A stretch of DNA of 64,000 nt, taken from NCBI GenBank assembly GCA_036322835.1, contig AP027304.1, forward strand, positions 2,418,001-2,482,000, given 5' to 3'. Shown in pieces: positions 30,001 to 38,029 of this stretch. The translations under genes and the position numbers were made by a program. Origin of the DNA: Tenuifilaceae bacterium CYCD. Its GTDB lineage: Bacteria; Bacteroidota; Bacteroidia; Bacteroidales; Tenuifilaceae. Positions within the stretch are counted from its first letter, which is position 1. Each line of letters starts with the position of its first letter. The notes beneath the pieces are model-generated. The model was not told where the DNA came from. It ran no database searches and saw nothing but the letters and a program-made list of their open reading frames with translations.

Positions 30001-31515
30001 ATCGAATACGGGAATTGAATCGGAAAAGTCAACTTTTCCAAGAAAGTTCAACTTGCAGTTGGGATCATTTAGATGAATGGATCCAACGTACGTTTTGTTG
30101 CTAAGGTTTCCTGATATTTCAATTCCAGAATAATTGTATTGGTTGGCAATAAGCGATTTTATAGTAGCGTCGGTAAAGGCATTGATGTTTGCTTTTTCGT
30201 CGGAGGTTCCCTTTACCTTGGCCTGAAATGTAGTTTTGCCAAGGACTTCGGTTTGAGCAAGTTTGCCTACGTCAAGATTTGTTGCGTTTACGTTACCATT
30301 AAACGAGATTCCTTTTCCCTTATCTGGTATAAACGATAGGTCAATGGCTAGATCTCCGATGGCGCTCTTAATAGATCCGTACGCCACAAAGTTGTTGATA
30401 TACCCGGTGAAGTTTCCTCTGTAAGTAACCTTGCCTAAAACATTCAGATCGGAAGGAATATCAATAAGCGGCTTGCTTCCATTGCCCGATTTGATTTCGG
30501 ATAAATCATTTCTGGTGGTTGATAATTCATTTATATCAACCACCATAAGGGTTTGATCAATATTAGGAAGGCCTGTTAAGTTGAAATTTGTTGAAACAAT
30601 GGTTTGTGCTCCAGTGGTAATGGTTATATTTTTCCCTCGGATGTCACTAACGGGTCCTTTTACTTTACCATCTATCGTTATTGCCACGTCAATGTCTCTA
30701 AATGTGGAAACGAAAAAGGCCAATGTGCTGGTTTTTAGGTATGAATTAGAGAATTCTGCATCAAACTTGACATTGTTGATGAAATCTCCAAACTTATCCC
30801 ACCCTTCGAATAGCATATTCATATGGTCAAACTTTAGGCTTGAGCCGTGAGCCTGCACCCTGAGTTTCCCAAAATTCAGATGATTGTTGCAGAGGCTAAA
30901 GTCTGCTCTCAGTTTATCCAGTTTAAAGCCTGATTTATCGCAAAAACTCATCTCGTTGATGTCCATTGCAACGGTATCTGCATTGATGTAGAAGTTTCTT
31001 ACATCAATATTTAAATTGTTCAGGCACAAATCATCGAAATTAACACCGTATTCTACGGTGTCGGCTTTTGCTTGTCTCAGTCTAAACGAAGAGTTTGTTA
31101 TGGATATTCTGTTCGATTTCAGGATAAAATTACTAGAATCGGTGCTTGGAGTTGTATCTTGTGATATTTTATCGAGGAGTGCTGTTAAATTCATTACTCC
31201 GGCAGTATCGGTAATAAAATTTATGATAGCGCCATCCAGCTGAACGTTGTTTAGTTTATAGGTTCCTTGGTCTAGTTTTAGGTTGAGTAATGAGAGTCTT
31301 ATTTCTTTTGCGTAGATTAATGTGTCGTTATTCAGATCGGCGATATAAACATTTTTTAGTAGAATTTTGTTAAAAGGACGAAAGTCGACAGCGTTAACCG
31401 AAATGTTTATGCCAGTTTTGGAATGGAGTAGTTTTGTTACTCTGTCAACCAGTATGGTTTGTATTTGGCTGCTCTGGATAGCAAGCCAGAGCATAGTGGG
31501 TAGGCCTAAAACCAC
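27022..31515 (-). CDS. tamB: TamB-family translocation/lipid-transport protein (DUF490)
   Basis: The product has at least 1497 residues. An N-terminal membrane anchor is followed by a very long beta-rich stretch typical of AsmA/TamB repeats (for example SSQIQTILVDRVTKLL and NAVDFRPFNKILLKNVYIADL). The TamB C-terminal domain lies at about 1040-1470, and a charged tail ends the protein. Proteins of this family span the periplasm and carry phospholipids or help outer-membrane protein assembly. The start is odd. The only canonical start is the GTG at 31515, in the middle of the hydrophobic anchor. The same frame stays open upstream to about 31630 and encodes DKIIKKILKISVWGFVVV, exactly the expected N-terminus, but contains no ATG, GTG or TTG. 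An ATT start at 31557 or 31554 is possible. Confidence 0.88.
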   Translation of the reverse strand: MVLGLPTMLWLAIQSSQIQTILVDRVTKLLHSKTGINISVNAVDFRPFNKILLKNVYIADLNNDTLIYAKEIRLSLLNLKLDQGTYKLNNVQLDGAIINFITDTAGVMNLTALLDKISQDTTPSTDSSNFILKSNRISITNSSFRLRQAKADTVEYGVNFDDLCLNNLNIDVRNFYINADTVAMDINEMSFCDKSGFKLDKLRADFSLCNNHLNFGKLRVQAHGSSLKFDHMNMLFEGWDKFGDFINNVKFDAEFSNSYLKTSTLAFFVSTFRDIDVAITIDGKVKGPVSDIRGKNITITTGAQTIVSTNFNLTGLPNIDQTLMVVDINELSTTRNDLSEIKSGNGSKPLIDIPSDLNVLGKVTYRGNFTGYINNFVAYGSIKSAIGDLAIDLSFIPDKGKGISFNGNVNATNLDVGKLAQTEVLGKTTFQAKVKGTSDEKANINAFTDATIKSLIANQYNYSGIEISGNLSNKTYVGSIHLNDPNCKLNFLGKVDFSDSIPVFDFSAFVPKIDLVKLNLNTTDSVSQASFLLTTKFTGSNLDNSKGEIKIVNSSYKNQRGEFKLSDIVINADNTAESKVISLKSEFAEGEIRSKYNYSKIFAYLTDLFYKYVPAFKSEDEEESRPVVEKPEYNDYLIKFRLKKTQKITNILAPDFKIAENSSVFGILNPDLQTLTFKIKIPDVQMGTTSIKDLSIDGQTKDSILLASITTPIIKLGETAIRNFKINTEVKNNTLNFALGWQNPQKPMTYGLIEAAADFNESGKHGHIAQLNFKPSSFVVNDSTWQLSASSIIVDSASIKIANFQISNQNQQLDIDGSLSANTQDTLSVNIKNLNLSYLNIYLQSIGYKLEGKINGYAKVNSAYSNPTLFADINIENLVSNATPVGNIHFKSIWNNEEKRMALNLLNEYHDTITFSAKGNYFAENNKIDFNVDINRIKLTHIAPLLAGNVSNIAGSINGRLNITGTTDKPLLNGDINLIDTKLTVDFLQTRYALNDKIAIENSDIFFRNVKITDQYRKTATLNGNIRTNHFKDFNLNLSLATENFQCMNTTERDNDSFYGTVFATGIILIDGKPDDLNLNIKLKTDNKTAIFLPLSSSGTVEQNNFITFVNNDPNFIVIEEPTVVNEESSTNLNLNLELQVTPEAEAQIIIDKKLGDIIKANGSGNLKMEINPYKDIFKMYGNYNIEKGDYLFTLQGVINKKFKIEDGSNISWNGDPLDATMDIKAVYRVKTSLRQLLMNENYTTRIPVDCQILLTQKLMSPNIKFNIDLPNADAETKALVASTLNTEEKVNTQFLGLLVINSFIADQNATGTTSTLESSNSSLGTTGLYNTASELLSNQLSNWISQMSNNIDIGINYRPGQENELSSDQMEFALSTQILDDRVSINGNVDVTSKNNNNPIAGDFNIDVKLNKSGKLRLKAFARSNDELTQTTEESNYTTGAGVLYREEFNNFNDLWNRILHTFKGADDAVVPTEIIESDTISSKQDSTQTNYIEIK

Positions 31516-31684
31516 TACGAATCCCCAAACTGATATTTTAAGTATTTTTTTAATAATTTTGTCGACCTGTTTTATCGATTTAAGCGTACCAAAAGGCGTA
31601 CCGAAAATAGCAATTGGTCTTGATTTTTTAGATAGTTGGAACGGTTAATTTTATCTTTTTTTTGTGGTTTAATAAAAAATAACG

Positions 31685-32713
31685 ATGAGCGTAACAATTT
31701 TAGGGATAGAATCTTCGTGTGACGATACCTCTGCGGCCATAATTCGCGATGGTTTTTTGCTTTCGAACTTGATTAGTAGTCAGGAGGTTCATAAAATTTA
31801 TGGAGGTGTTGTGCCGGAGTTGGCCTCACGTGCACATCAAGCCAATATTATTCCTGTTGTTGATAGTGCCATTAAAAAAGCGGGTATTAAAATCGACGAA
31901 ATAGATGCTGTTGCATTTACTCGTGGTCCAGGATTGTTGGGCTCTTTGCTGGTGGGAACTTCGTTTGCAAAAGGATTTGCGCTTGCTCGCAAAATTCCTA
32001 TGGTTGCTATAAACCATTTGCAGGGTCATGTCTTAGCCCATTTTGTAAAGGATGAGGTTAGTCAAACTCATCCAGAATTTCCTTTTTTATGCTTATTGGT
32101 GTCTGGCGGGCACACTCAGTTAATTGTTGTTCGCAATTACCTAGATATGGAAATTATTGGTCAAACTATTGATGATGCTGCTGGTGAAGCGTTCGATAAG
32201 TGTGCTAAGGTGATGGGATTGCCATATCCAGGGGGACCAGTTATCGATAAACTTGCAAAGTATGGCAATGCTGGTGCGTTCAAATTCGCTCGTCCAAATA
32301 TCAAGGATTTGGATTTCAGTTTTAGCGGTTTAAAAACATCGTTTCTATACACATTGAGAGATAGACTTGCTGATAATCCTAATTTTATTGAGGAGAACAA
32401 GGAAGATCTATGCGCATCTCTTCAGCACACTATTATAAGCATATTATTAGCAAAGGTTGAGATGGCTGCTCGCAAGTATCGGATCAAGGAGGTTGCCATT
32501 GCAGGAGGAGTTTCTGCCAACTCAGGATTACGCGATGCGTTAACCCAATTGGGAGCGCAGAAAGGATGGAATGTGTATCTTCCTCAGTTCCGATATACAA
32601 CCGATAATGCCGCAATGATTGCTATTACTGGTTACTATAAATTTTTGGCTGGGGAATTTTCTCCACACGATGTTACTCCGCTTGCCCGCTTTCCTCTCAA
32701 CTCGGAGGGTTAA
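31685..32713 (+). CDS. tsaD: tRNA N6-adenosine threonylcarbamoyltransferase
   Basis: The 342-residue Kae1/Qri7/TsaD protein attaches threonylcarbamoyl to A37 of ANN-decoding tRNAs with TsaB and TsaE. It opens with VTILGIESSCDDTSAAI. The metal-binding HxxxH is His111/His115 in HLQGHVLAH, followed by LVSGGHTQL and the ATP-binding GGVSANSGLR and TDNAAMIA motifs. It is divergent from tamB. Its TAA stop overlaps the TAA stop of the opposing sensor kinase through the shared four bases TTAA (32710-32713). Confidence 0.97.
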   Translation: MSVTILGIESSCDDTSAAIIRDGFLLSNLISSQEVHKIYGGVVPELASRAHQANIIPVVDSAIKKAGIKIDEIDAVAFTRGPGLLGSLLVGTSFAKGFALARKIPMVAINHLQGHVLAHFVKDEVSQTHPEFPFLCLLVSGGHTQLIVVRNYLDMEIIGQTIDDAAGEAFDKCAKVMGLPYPGGPVIDKLAKYGNAGAFKFARPNIKDLDFSFSGLKTSFLYTLRDRLADNPNFIEENKEDLCASLQHTIISILLAKVEMAARKYRIKEVAIAGGVSANSGLRDALTQLGAQKGWNVYLPQFRYTTDNAAMIAITGYYKFLAGEFSPHDVTPLARFPLNSEG

Positions 32714-35064
32714 ATTGCATCCTTGGGCGAGAGGTACTTTCGGAGAATGTTAAATAAATCGAGTCGACTTATGGGTTTTGTAATGAAATCGTTACAACCA
32801 GCTTCAATGCTGAGGTTGACTTTAACCCCAGAACTGTATGCCGTTTGCGCAATAATGATCACTTTAGAATTTTTTATTCGTATTTCTCGGGTAATTTCAA
32901 TTCCATCCATATCGGTTAATCTCAGGTCCATGAATATTAAATCGATGCTGGGATTAGAGTCGTATATTTTAATGGCATCTTCCCCGGTTTTCGAACAGAG
33001 AATCTTACAGCCGGTTTCTTCAAGCATTTTTGATAGAAGTAAGAAATTCGATTGAATATCTTCAACTATCATAATTGTTTTGTCGTGCAAATCAGGGGCT
33101 TCTTGTTGTAGGTAGTATGGCGTTGCTTTTGAGACTAGACTGCGTGCCCCAACTGGCGTAATTGGTATGGTTATATTTACTGTGGTGCCCGAGCCTTCAA
33201 CGGAATCTACCCAAACCTTTCCGCCAAGCATTTCGGTTAGCCCTTTTACAACAGGAATCCCTAAACCTAGGTTGCTCTGGTTGTTTCCTTCTATATTTGA
33301 TTGGAAGGGTTTGAAAATGTTCTTTATCTTTTCGGTACTAATTCCTGCACCGCTATCCTGAATCCATAGATGTAGGCTGTTGTTGCTGTGCTTTTTGCAG
33401 CCCAACTCAATGTAACCTTTTGAAGTGTATTTCACGGAGTTGCTTATCAATCTCCAAAAAATGTTTTTTATAATATTCTTGTCCGAAAGGATATCGAAGT
33501 TTATTTCCTCTTCATTTATAGTAGTTTTTATAGCGATGTGCTCCTTGTCGAATAGTTTTAATTCGTTCAGTGTTAATATATGGAGCGTGTTGAAGAAATC
33601 GAAGAGATTAATGCGTTGATAGTTGAGTTTGTATTGGTTTGTTTCAATTTTCGATAGCTCTATAAGGTTGTCAATCTGGTGCTGTAGCACTCTGCTACTT
33701 TTTGCAATTTCGCTGGTGTATTGTTTGGTTAATATAGGTTTTAGCCGAGGAGAATTAAGTAGTTCGCAGTACCCTAGAATGTTATTTAGCGGAGATCTTA
33801 TCTCGAAGGATAGATTTGAAATCAGGGAATCGTTGAAGTTTTCAAGATCGCTTGCTTTTTTTGTGAGTTTTTCGCAGGAATTATTAAGGGAACTGTTTTC
33901 TAATTCCAGTTGCTCAATTCTTTGCTGCTGTTGATTAATAATGCGATTCCTTTTTAGTGCCGACTCTTTGGTCAGTCTAACAATGATGAATACCAGTACT
34001 GATAGAACCAGCATGGATGATCCTATTATCAATAGGATCTTATAGATAGGAATTGTTCGATTCTCGTTGGGGAGGTAAATAAAACCATCTATGCTGTGGG
34101 TTTTTGTGATTATTCCAGCCTGACTTAGCACCTCAGCCATGTGTAACCATCTACCCTTGTTGGAGTGTCCTATGTTTATAAAGTCGGGTTGGATAAAGGT
34201 CTTAACCTGATCGGCTTCGAATAGTAAATGGTCGAGGGTTTTAGTCGATTTGTATTTGGTTTGAATTAGGGCGGCTATTTCTTCCTTGTTTTTTAGAGCG
34301 TATTCCCATCCCTTGATACTGGCGGCAACAAATTTATCGACTCTCGATCTGTGCTTTTTTAATTCGTTTTGCGACGTGAATATGCATTCGGCATAAAAAT
34401 CAATTCCATAATTTTTTGGAATAATAAGCCTGTATGGAATTCCAAATTTGTCTAAAAAGTATGGCTCGTTGGTTTGGTAAATGGCTGTTGCGTCAACCTT
34501 ACTGTTTAAGAGATTATTGAGCGAGAGTGATGATTCTGTTAATTTAATTTGAGATGGTTTAACACCTTCAATGTAGAGCATAGCCAGAACTTCACTTGCT
34601 CCTCCTTTGGTGTCGATCTCGATCGATTTGCCAAAAAAATCGCGTGGAGTAACAATTCCTGTGTTTTCCCTAACTGCAATTGCCGATGGACTGCTCTGGA
34701 ATATTGGTGCAAGTACAACTATTGGATCGCCATTCATATAACGAATCAATAATTCGGAGTTGCCAATTCCAAAGTTTGCTCGTCCCGAGAGGACTTCATC
34801 TTCAGGTGTTGTATTTGTAGTTAAATCTCTGATTTCAACAGTTAATCCAACTTCTTCGTAGAATCCTTTTTCTAAAGCAGCGTAGTATCCTGCAAACTGA
34901 AATTGATGTTTCCATTTTAGTTGGAGTACAACCTTGTCATTTGAACTGAATACATTGGGAGTTCCAGTAAGAAATAGCAAAACATAAAGGATTACATGTT
35001 TTAAAGCAATCGCTAGTTGTTTTTTTCTACTTTTAATTTTATTTCGAACAATACTTAATAACAT
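32710..35064 (-). CDS. Hybrid sensor kinase with NMT1/THI5-type periplasmic domain; phospho-histidine replaced by Phe
   Basis: The product is 784 residues. A signal/anchor (about 18-40) precedes a periplasmic NMT1/THI5-like binding domain (about 43-335, opening VVLQLKWKHQFQFAGYYAALEKGFYEEVGL). A membrane helix (about 342-366), a coiled coil (375-410), a HisKA-like helix pair, an HATPase domain and a C-terminal receiver follow. The HATPase has the N-box LISNSVKYT, the G1 box DSGAGI and the G2 box LGLGIPVVKGL. The receiver has Asp713 in FMDLRLTDMDG and the switch and lysine motifs IIAQTAY and TKPI. The H-box reads LSFEIRSPLNN, with Phe420 (codon at 33805-33807) where SHEIRTPL has histidine. So it probably cannot autophosphorylate in the usual way. 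THI5-like domains bind pyrimidine or similar small ligands; the ligand here is unknown. Confidence 0.9.
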   Translation of the reverse strand: MLLSIVRNKIKSRKKQLAIALKHVILYVLLFLTGTPNVFSSNDKVVLQLKWKHQFQFAGYYAALEKGFYEEVGLTVEIRDLTTNTTPEDEVLSGRANFGIGNSELLIRYMNGDPIVVLAPIFQSSPSAIAVRENTGIVTPRDFFGKSIEIDTKGGASEVLAMLYIEGVKPSQIKLTESSLSLNNLLNSKVDATAIYQTNEPYFLDKFGIPYRLIIPKNYGIDFYAECIFTSQNELKKHRSRVDKFVAASIKGWEYALKNKEEIAALIQTKYKSTKTLDHLLFEADQVKTFIQPDFINIGHSNKGRWLHMAEVLSQAGIITKTHSIDGFIYLPNENRTIPIYKILLIIGSSMLVLSVLVFIIVRLTKESALKRNRIINQQQQRIEQLELENSSLNNSCEKLTKKASDLENFNDSLISNLSFEIRSPLNNILGYCELLNSPRLKPILTKQYTSEIAKSSRVLQHQIDNLIELSKIETNQYKLNYQRINLFDFFNTLHILTLNELKLFDKEHIAIKTTINEEEINFDILSDKNIIKNIFWRLISNSVKYTSKGYIELGCKKHSNNSLHLWIQDSGAGISTEKIKNIFKPFQSNIEGNNQSNLGLGIPVVKGLTEMLGGKVWVDSVEGSGTTVNITIPITPVGARSLVSKATPYYLQQEAPDLHDKTIMIVEDIQSNFLLLSKMLEETGCKILCSKTGEDAIKIYDSNPSIDLIFMDLRLTDMDGIEITREIRIKNSKVIIIAQTAYSSGVKVNLSIEAGCNDFITKPISRLDLFNILRKYLSPKDAI

Positions 35065-35464
35065 CGGTTTTAATATTCGCTATCTCAAAATGTCAGTAAA
35101 ATTTGACTTTCTATTTTAAAGTTACAAAATTTAATTTAGTTTGAGATTAAATTTTATAAAATTGTTTTAACAGCATAGGTGCTAAGTCTTACAGATAATT
35201 AAAAATCATAAGCAATGGCAACGATCTTAATAATTCTTTCTCTTTAAAACCCATCTCTGAAATCGAAAATAGGAATTGTACAATATACTTTCATTCCGAT
35301 TTTGCCGATAAATCAATTCAAACTTGTAAACGAGTTAAAACAACTTTCGTTTCAGAAGTTTAATTACGCTCAGAATAACCTTAGGATTCTTTAGGGCCTG
35401 AACCTTTCTAGCAACAATAAATGGGTATTCATTAGTTGATTAATAGATTTTAAGTATTGCGTTG
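35065..35464. other. Intergenic region with no recognised gene
   Basis: This 400-base A/T-rich stretch lies between the start of the sensor kinase gene and the 3' end of the rRNA methyltransferase gene. I find no long frame, clear promoter box, RNA gene or decayed coding sequence that I can name. It may hold the kinase promoter. Confidence 0.5.
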
Positions 35465-36652
35465 TTACTTGACTCTGAGCACTAATCCTTTAAGGTATTC
35501 TCCCTCGGGATGATATATGTTGATTGGGTGATCGGCTGGTTGTGTTAGTTGATGTAGAATTGAAACTTCGCGACCAGATATGGCACTCGCGGAGAATACG
35601 GCATTCCGGAAATCGGTTTTGTTAACAACCTGCGAGCAGGAGAATGTGAATAGAATTCCGCCAGGATTAAGTTTACGTATCGCTGCCAGATTCAGCCTTT
35701 TGTAAGCCTGAAGCGCATTGCGTAATGCATCCTGATGCTTTGCAAACGCGGGCGGATCGAGTATTATTAAATCGAATGTTTCGTTTGTGGTTCTGAGATA
35801 CTCAAAGGTATCAATGGCTATAGCCCTATGGTTTGTTGATTGTCCAAAGTTTTCTTCAACATTTTGGGATGATAGCGAAACGGCTTTTTCGGAGCTGTCA
35901 ACGGTAACAACTTCGTTTGCTCCGCCTCGTATTGCATACACCGAGAACCCACCTGTGTAACCAAAGGTGTTGAGCACTTTTAACCCCTTAGAGTACTCCT
36001 GTACTAATTTTCGATTTTCCCTTTGATCAATGAAAAAACCCGTTTTTTGTCCTTCATTCCACGATACCCAAAATTTGTTGCCGTACTCTTTATATATGCC
36101 CGATAAATTTCCTTTTCCAGCAATGAATTCATCCGTGAGATTGTACTTCTCCCGCATTGGTAGAGTTCCGCTACTTTTGTCGTATACACCACTTATGTTG
36201 CCTTCAAATATTTCTATGATTTGGTTTGCAATTGTGTGCCGAACTAAATACATCCCAACAGAGTGACACTGAATTACAGCGGTATCTCCGTAAATATCCA
36301 CGATTAGGCCTGGCAGATTATCTCCTTCTCCATGAACTAGTCTAAATGCATTGGTTTCGGGGTTTGGGTATAGCCCAAGTGATTTTCTATGGTTAAGAGC
36401 ATCGTTAAGTTTTGTTTTCCAGAAATTATCATCAATAACAACCTGCTTGAAACTGAGAATCCGAACACTTATGGAGCCCGAGTGGTAATGCCCAATTCCA
36501 AGGAAATCCATATTTGCACCATACACTTCTACAATTTCACCTTCTGATGGTGAACCATCAATCCGTTTAATTGCTCCAGAAAATACCCAAGGGTGAAAAC
36601 GTTGTAACGATTGCTCCTTGCCTGGTTTTAGTACGATTTTTGAATAGTTCAT
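35465..36652 (-). CDS. Class I SAM-dependent rRNA methyltransferase, RlmI-like (m5C)
   Basis: The 395-residue protein has an N-terminal PUA-type RNA-binding domain (about 1-75, SKIVLKPGKEQSLQRFHPWVFSGAI). A central adaptor domain and a Rossmann methyltransferase domain follow (VLNTFGYTGGFSVYA, ILDPPAFAK and LFTFSCSQVV). The cysteine in FSCS is where m5C methyltransferases of this class have their nucleophile. E. coli RlmI modifies C1962 of 23S; the same target is an inference. The start overlaps the stop of the exonuclease gene by four bases (36649-36652), so translation is probably coupled. Confidence 0.92.
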   Translation of the reverse strand: MNYSKIVLKPGKEQSLQRFHPWVFSGAIKRIDGSPSEGEIVEVYGANMDFLGIGHYHSGSISVRILSFKQVVIDDNFWKTKLNDALNHRKSLGLYPNPETNAFRLVHGEGDNLPGLIVDIYGDTAVIQCHSVGMYLVRHTIANQIIEIFEGNISGVYDKSSGTLPMREKYNLTDEFIAGKGNLSGIYKEYGNKFWVSWNEGQKTGFFIDQRENRKLVQEYSKGLKVLNTFGYTGGFSVYAIRGGANEVVTVDSSEKAVSLSSQNVEENFGQSTNHRAIAIDTFEYLRTTNETFDLIILDPPAFAKHQDALRNALQAYKRLNLAAIRKLNPGGILFTFSCSQVVNKTDFRNAVFSASAISGREVSILHQLTQPADHPINIYHPEGEYLKGLVLRVK

Positions 36653-37242
36653 TTCGAGTGCTTTATAGGATTGATTGCATTAAGTTTTATGTATATCTCG
36701 CGGCAAACCCATGCGTCGGTTGCCGCGTAGTCTATCTGTGCGCTAGTTAGTGTTTCCGATTCCCAGTTGCTAAGTTGTTGGCTTTTTGAGACTCTAACCC
36801 CGAGTACAATTGCGGCTAGTTTTCTTACGCTTTGTCCTTCGATGTTGAAATCTGTTGCAATTTTTTGAAGATCGATAAACCCCTTTGGGTTGAAATTCTG
36901 GATGTTTTTTAATCCTTTCAGGTCATCCCGAATTGCTGCTCCAACCTTAATAATCCTCTCGTTTTCGAGAATGTCTACAAGTTGGGAGGGGATTCCCATT
37001 GCTTTAACTCGAATTATTAGTGCAATATTCTCCGTTGATAGTTGTAAGAGGGCGATGCCATTGTTTTGTCCCTTTTTAAACGAGGGTTTCGATTCTGTGT
37101 CGAATCCAATTATGTTGGCTTTACTCAGAGCATCAATCCATTTTTGCAATTCCTCCTCAGAGGATATAACATGCGCTTCGCCAGGAAAATTCTGCCGTGG
37201 AAGTTTTACTATTTCTTCGTTGTCGATGTTTGAGGCGAACAT
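36649..37242 (-). CDS. 3'-5' exonuclease, RNase D-like DEDDy family
   Basis: The product is 197 residues, essentially one exonuclease domain. Exo I is IGFDTESKP (Asp and Glu), Exo II lies in KVGAAIRDDLKGL and Exo III is YAATDAW (Tyr and Asp). It lacks the HRDC domains of RNase D. It sits 2 bases after the DUF5063 gene and overlaps the RlmI-like gene by four bases, so it is the middle gene of a tight operon. RNA trimming is the likely role; DNA cannot be excluded. Confidence 0.92.
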   Translation of the reverse strand: MFASNIDNEEIVKLPRQNFPGEAHVISSEEELQKWIDALSKANIIGFDTESKPSFKKGQNNGIALLQLSTENIALIIRVKAMGIPSQLVDILENERIIKVGAAIRDDLKGLKNIQNFNPKGFIDLQKIATDFNIEGQSVRKLAAIVLGVRVSKSQQLSNWESETLTSAQIDYAATDAWVCREIYIKLNAINPIKHSK

Positions 37243-37244
37243 TA

Positions 37245-37841
37245 CTAGTCCAAATTTGTATCGTTTTGGCTAAGCCAGTTGGATGTATTGTCGTTATCCT
37301 TGTCTTTTTGCTCTATGTTGTCAAGATTAACGTTGCCAAACTGAAGTATGTGGAATGCTCTGATGAGATTTACCATTCGAATTCCCCAAAAGTCGCTGAA
37401 ATTTTCCATGCACTCCCATATGGCATCGTTCATTACATCAATATTACCAACATGGTAGCGCATGGTAAAGTTCTTTAAATCTTGGTATATATCGGCCAAG
37501 TATTCAGCAATGCTCGCGGTAAAATGGCCATCGTTTGCATCGGCTCGCTTATCGTATATCTCCAAAAAATCGTTGTGCTGACCAAGCAGTACCTCAATTT
37601 TAGATTCAACCATTCGATAATCTAATTCAGATACAAATTGCTCGTTGCCTTCATCGTAAACAGGTTCAGTTTTGGGGAGAAGGGTGGACTTGTAGTAGAG
37701 TAGGGGAAGTAACTTGTTGCTGGTAGCAACAAATGCCTTAGTATTAAGTTGATCGCAACTCTCGAGGAAGGTGCAGAATTCTTTTGCTACAGTGGCGAAT
37801 TCAACTACATTTCGGCTGTAAACAATGCTTTTAGTATCCAT
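37245..37841 (-). CDS. DUF5063-family protein
   Basis: The 198-residue protein is soluble and mostly helical, with no signal peptide or metal motif. Conserved-looking parts are DYRMVESKIEVLLGQHNDFLEIYD and the block AEYLADIYQDLKNFTMRYHVGN followed by DAIWECMENFSDFWGIRMVNLIRAFH. The C-terminal 25 residues are Asn/Asp-rich and probably disordered. The family has no assigned function as far as I know. It is the first gene of the three-gene operon with the exonuclease and the rRNA methyltransferase, and has an exact -7 box 20 bases upstream. Confidence 0.85.
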   Translation of the reverse strand: MDTKSIVYSRNVVEFATVAKEFCTFLESCDQLNTKAFVATSNKLLPLLYYKSTLLPKTEPVYDEGNEQFVSELDYRMVESKIEVLLGQHNDFLEIYDKRADANDGHFTASIAEYLADIYQDLKNFTMRYHVGNIDVMNDAIWECMENFSDFWGIRMVNLIRAFHILQFGNVNLDNIEQKDKDNDNTSNWLSQNDTNLD

Positions 37842-37861
37842 GTAAATTTATTTCTAGGTTG

Positions 37862-37869
37862 CAAAGATA
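37862..37869 (-). promoter_or_regulatory. Bacteroidetes -7 box (TATCTTTG) for the DUF5063 operon
   Basis: This is an exact TAnnTTTG match on the minus strand, ending 20 bases before the ATG at 37841. Confidence 0.6.
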
Positions 37870-37977
37870 GGTATATCGGTGGATAAAATGATGTTTTAGA
37901 GTGCAGAAATGAGAACTCGTGATTGGTGGCGAAATGGCTCAGGTTGTAATGAGAATGTTGTTTCTTCTTTTCCATTA

Positions 37978-38009
37978 ACAAAAAAGCCCAGAGTGTGACC
38001 TCTGGACTT
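37978..38009 (-). terminator. Terminator after proline dehydrogenase
   Basis: On the minus strand a 9-bp stem AGTCCAGAG / CTCTGGGCT (one G-U pair) with a 6-base loop runs into six T. It begins about 21 bases after the stop codon at 38030. Confidence 0.88.
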
Positions 38010-38029
38010 GCTATGTTGATGAAGTTCAT

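Noticed and set aside
37805-38029. A 74-codon minus-strand frame upstream of the DUF5063 gene
   Set aside because: It contains the proline dehydrogenase terminator and the DUF5063 promoter box, and its peptide looks random.
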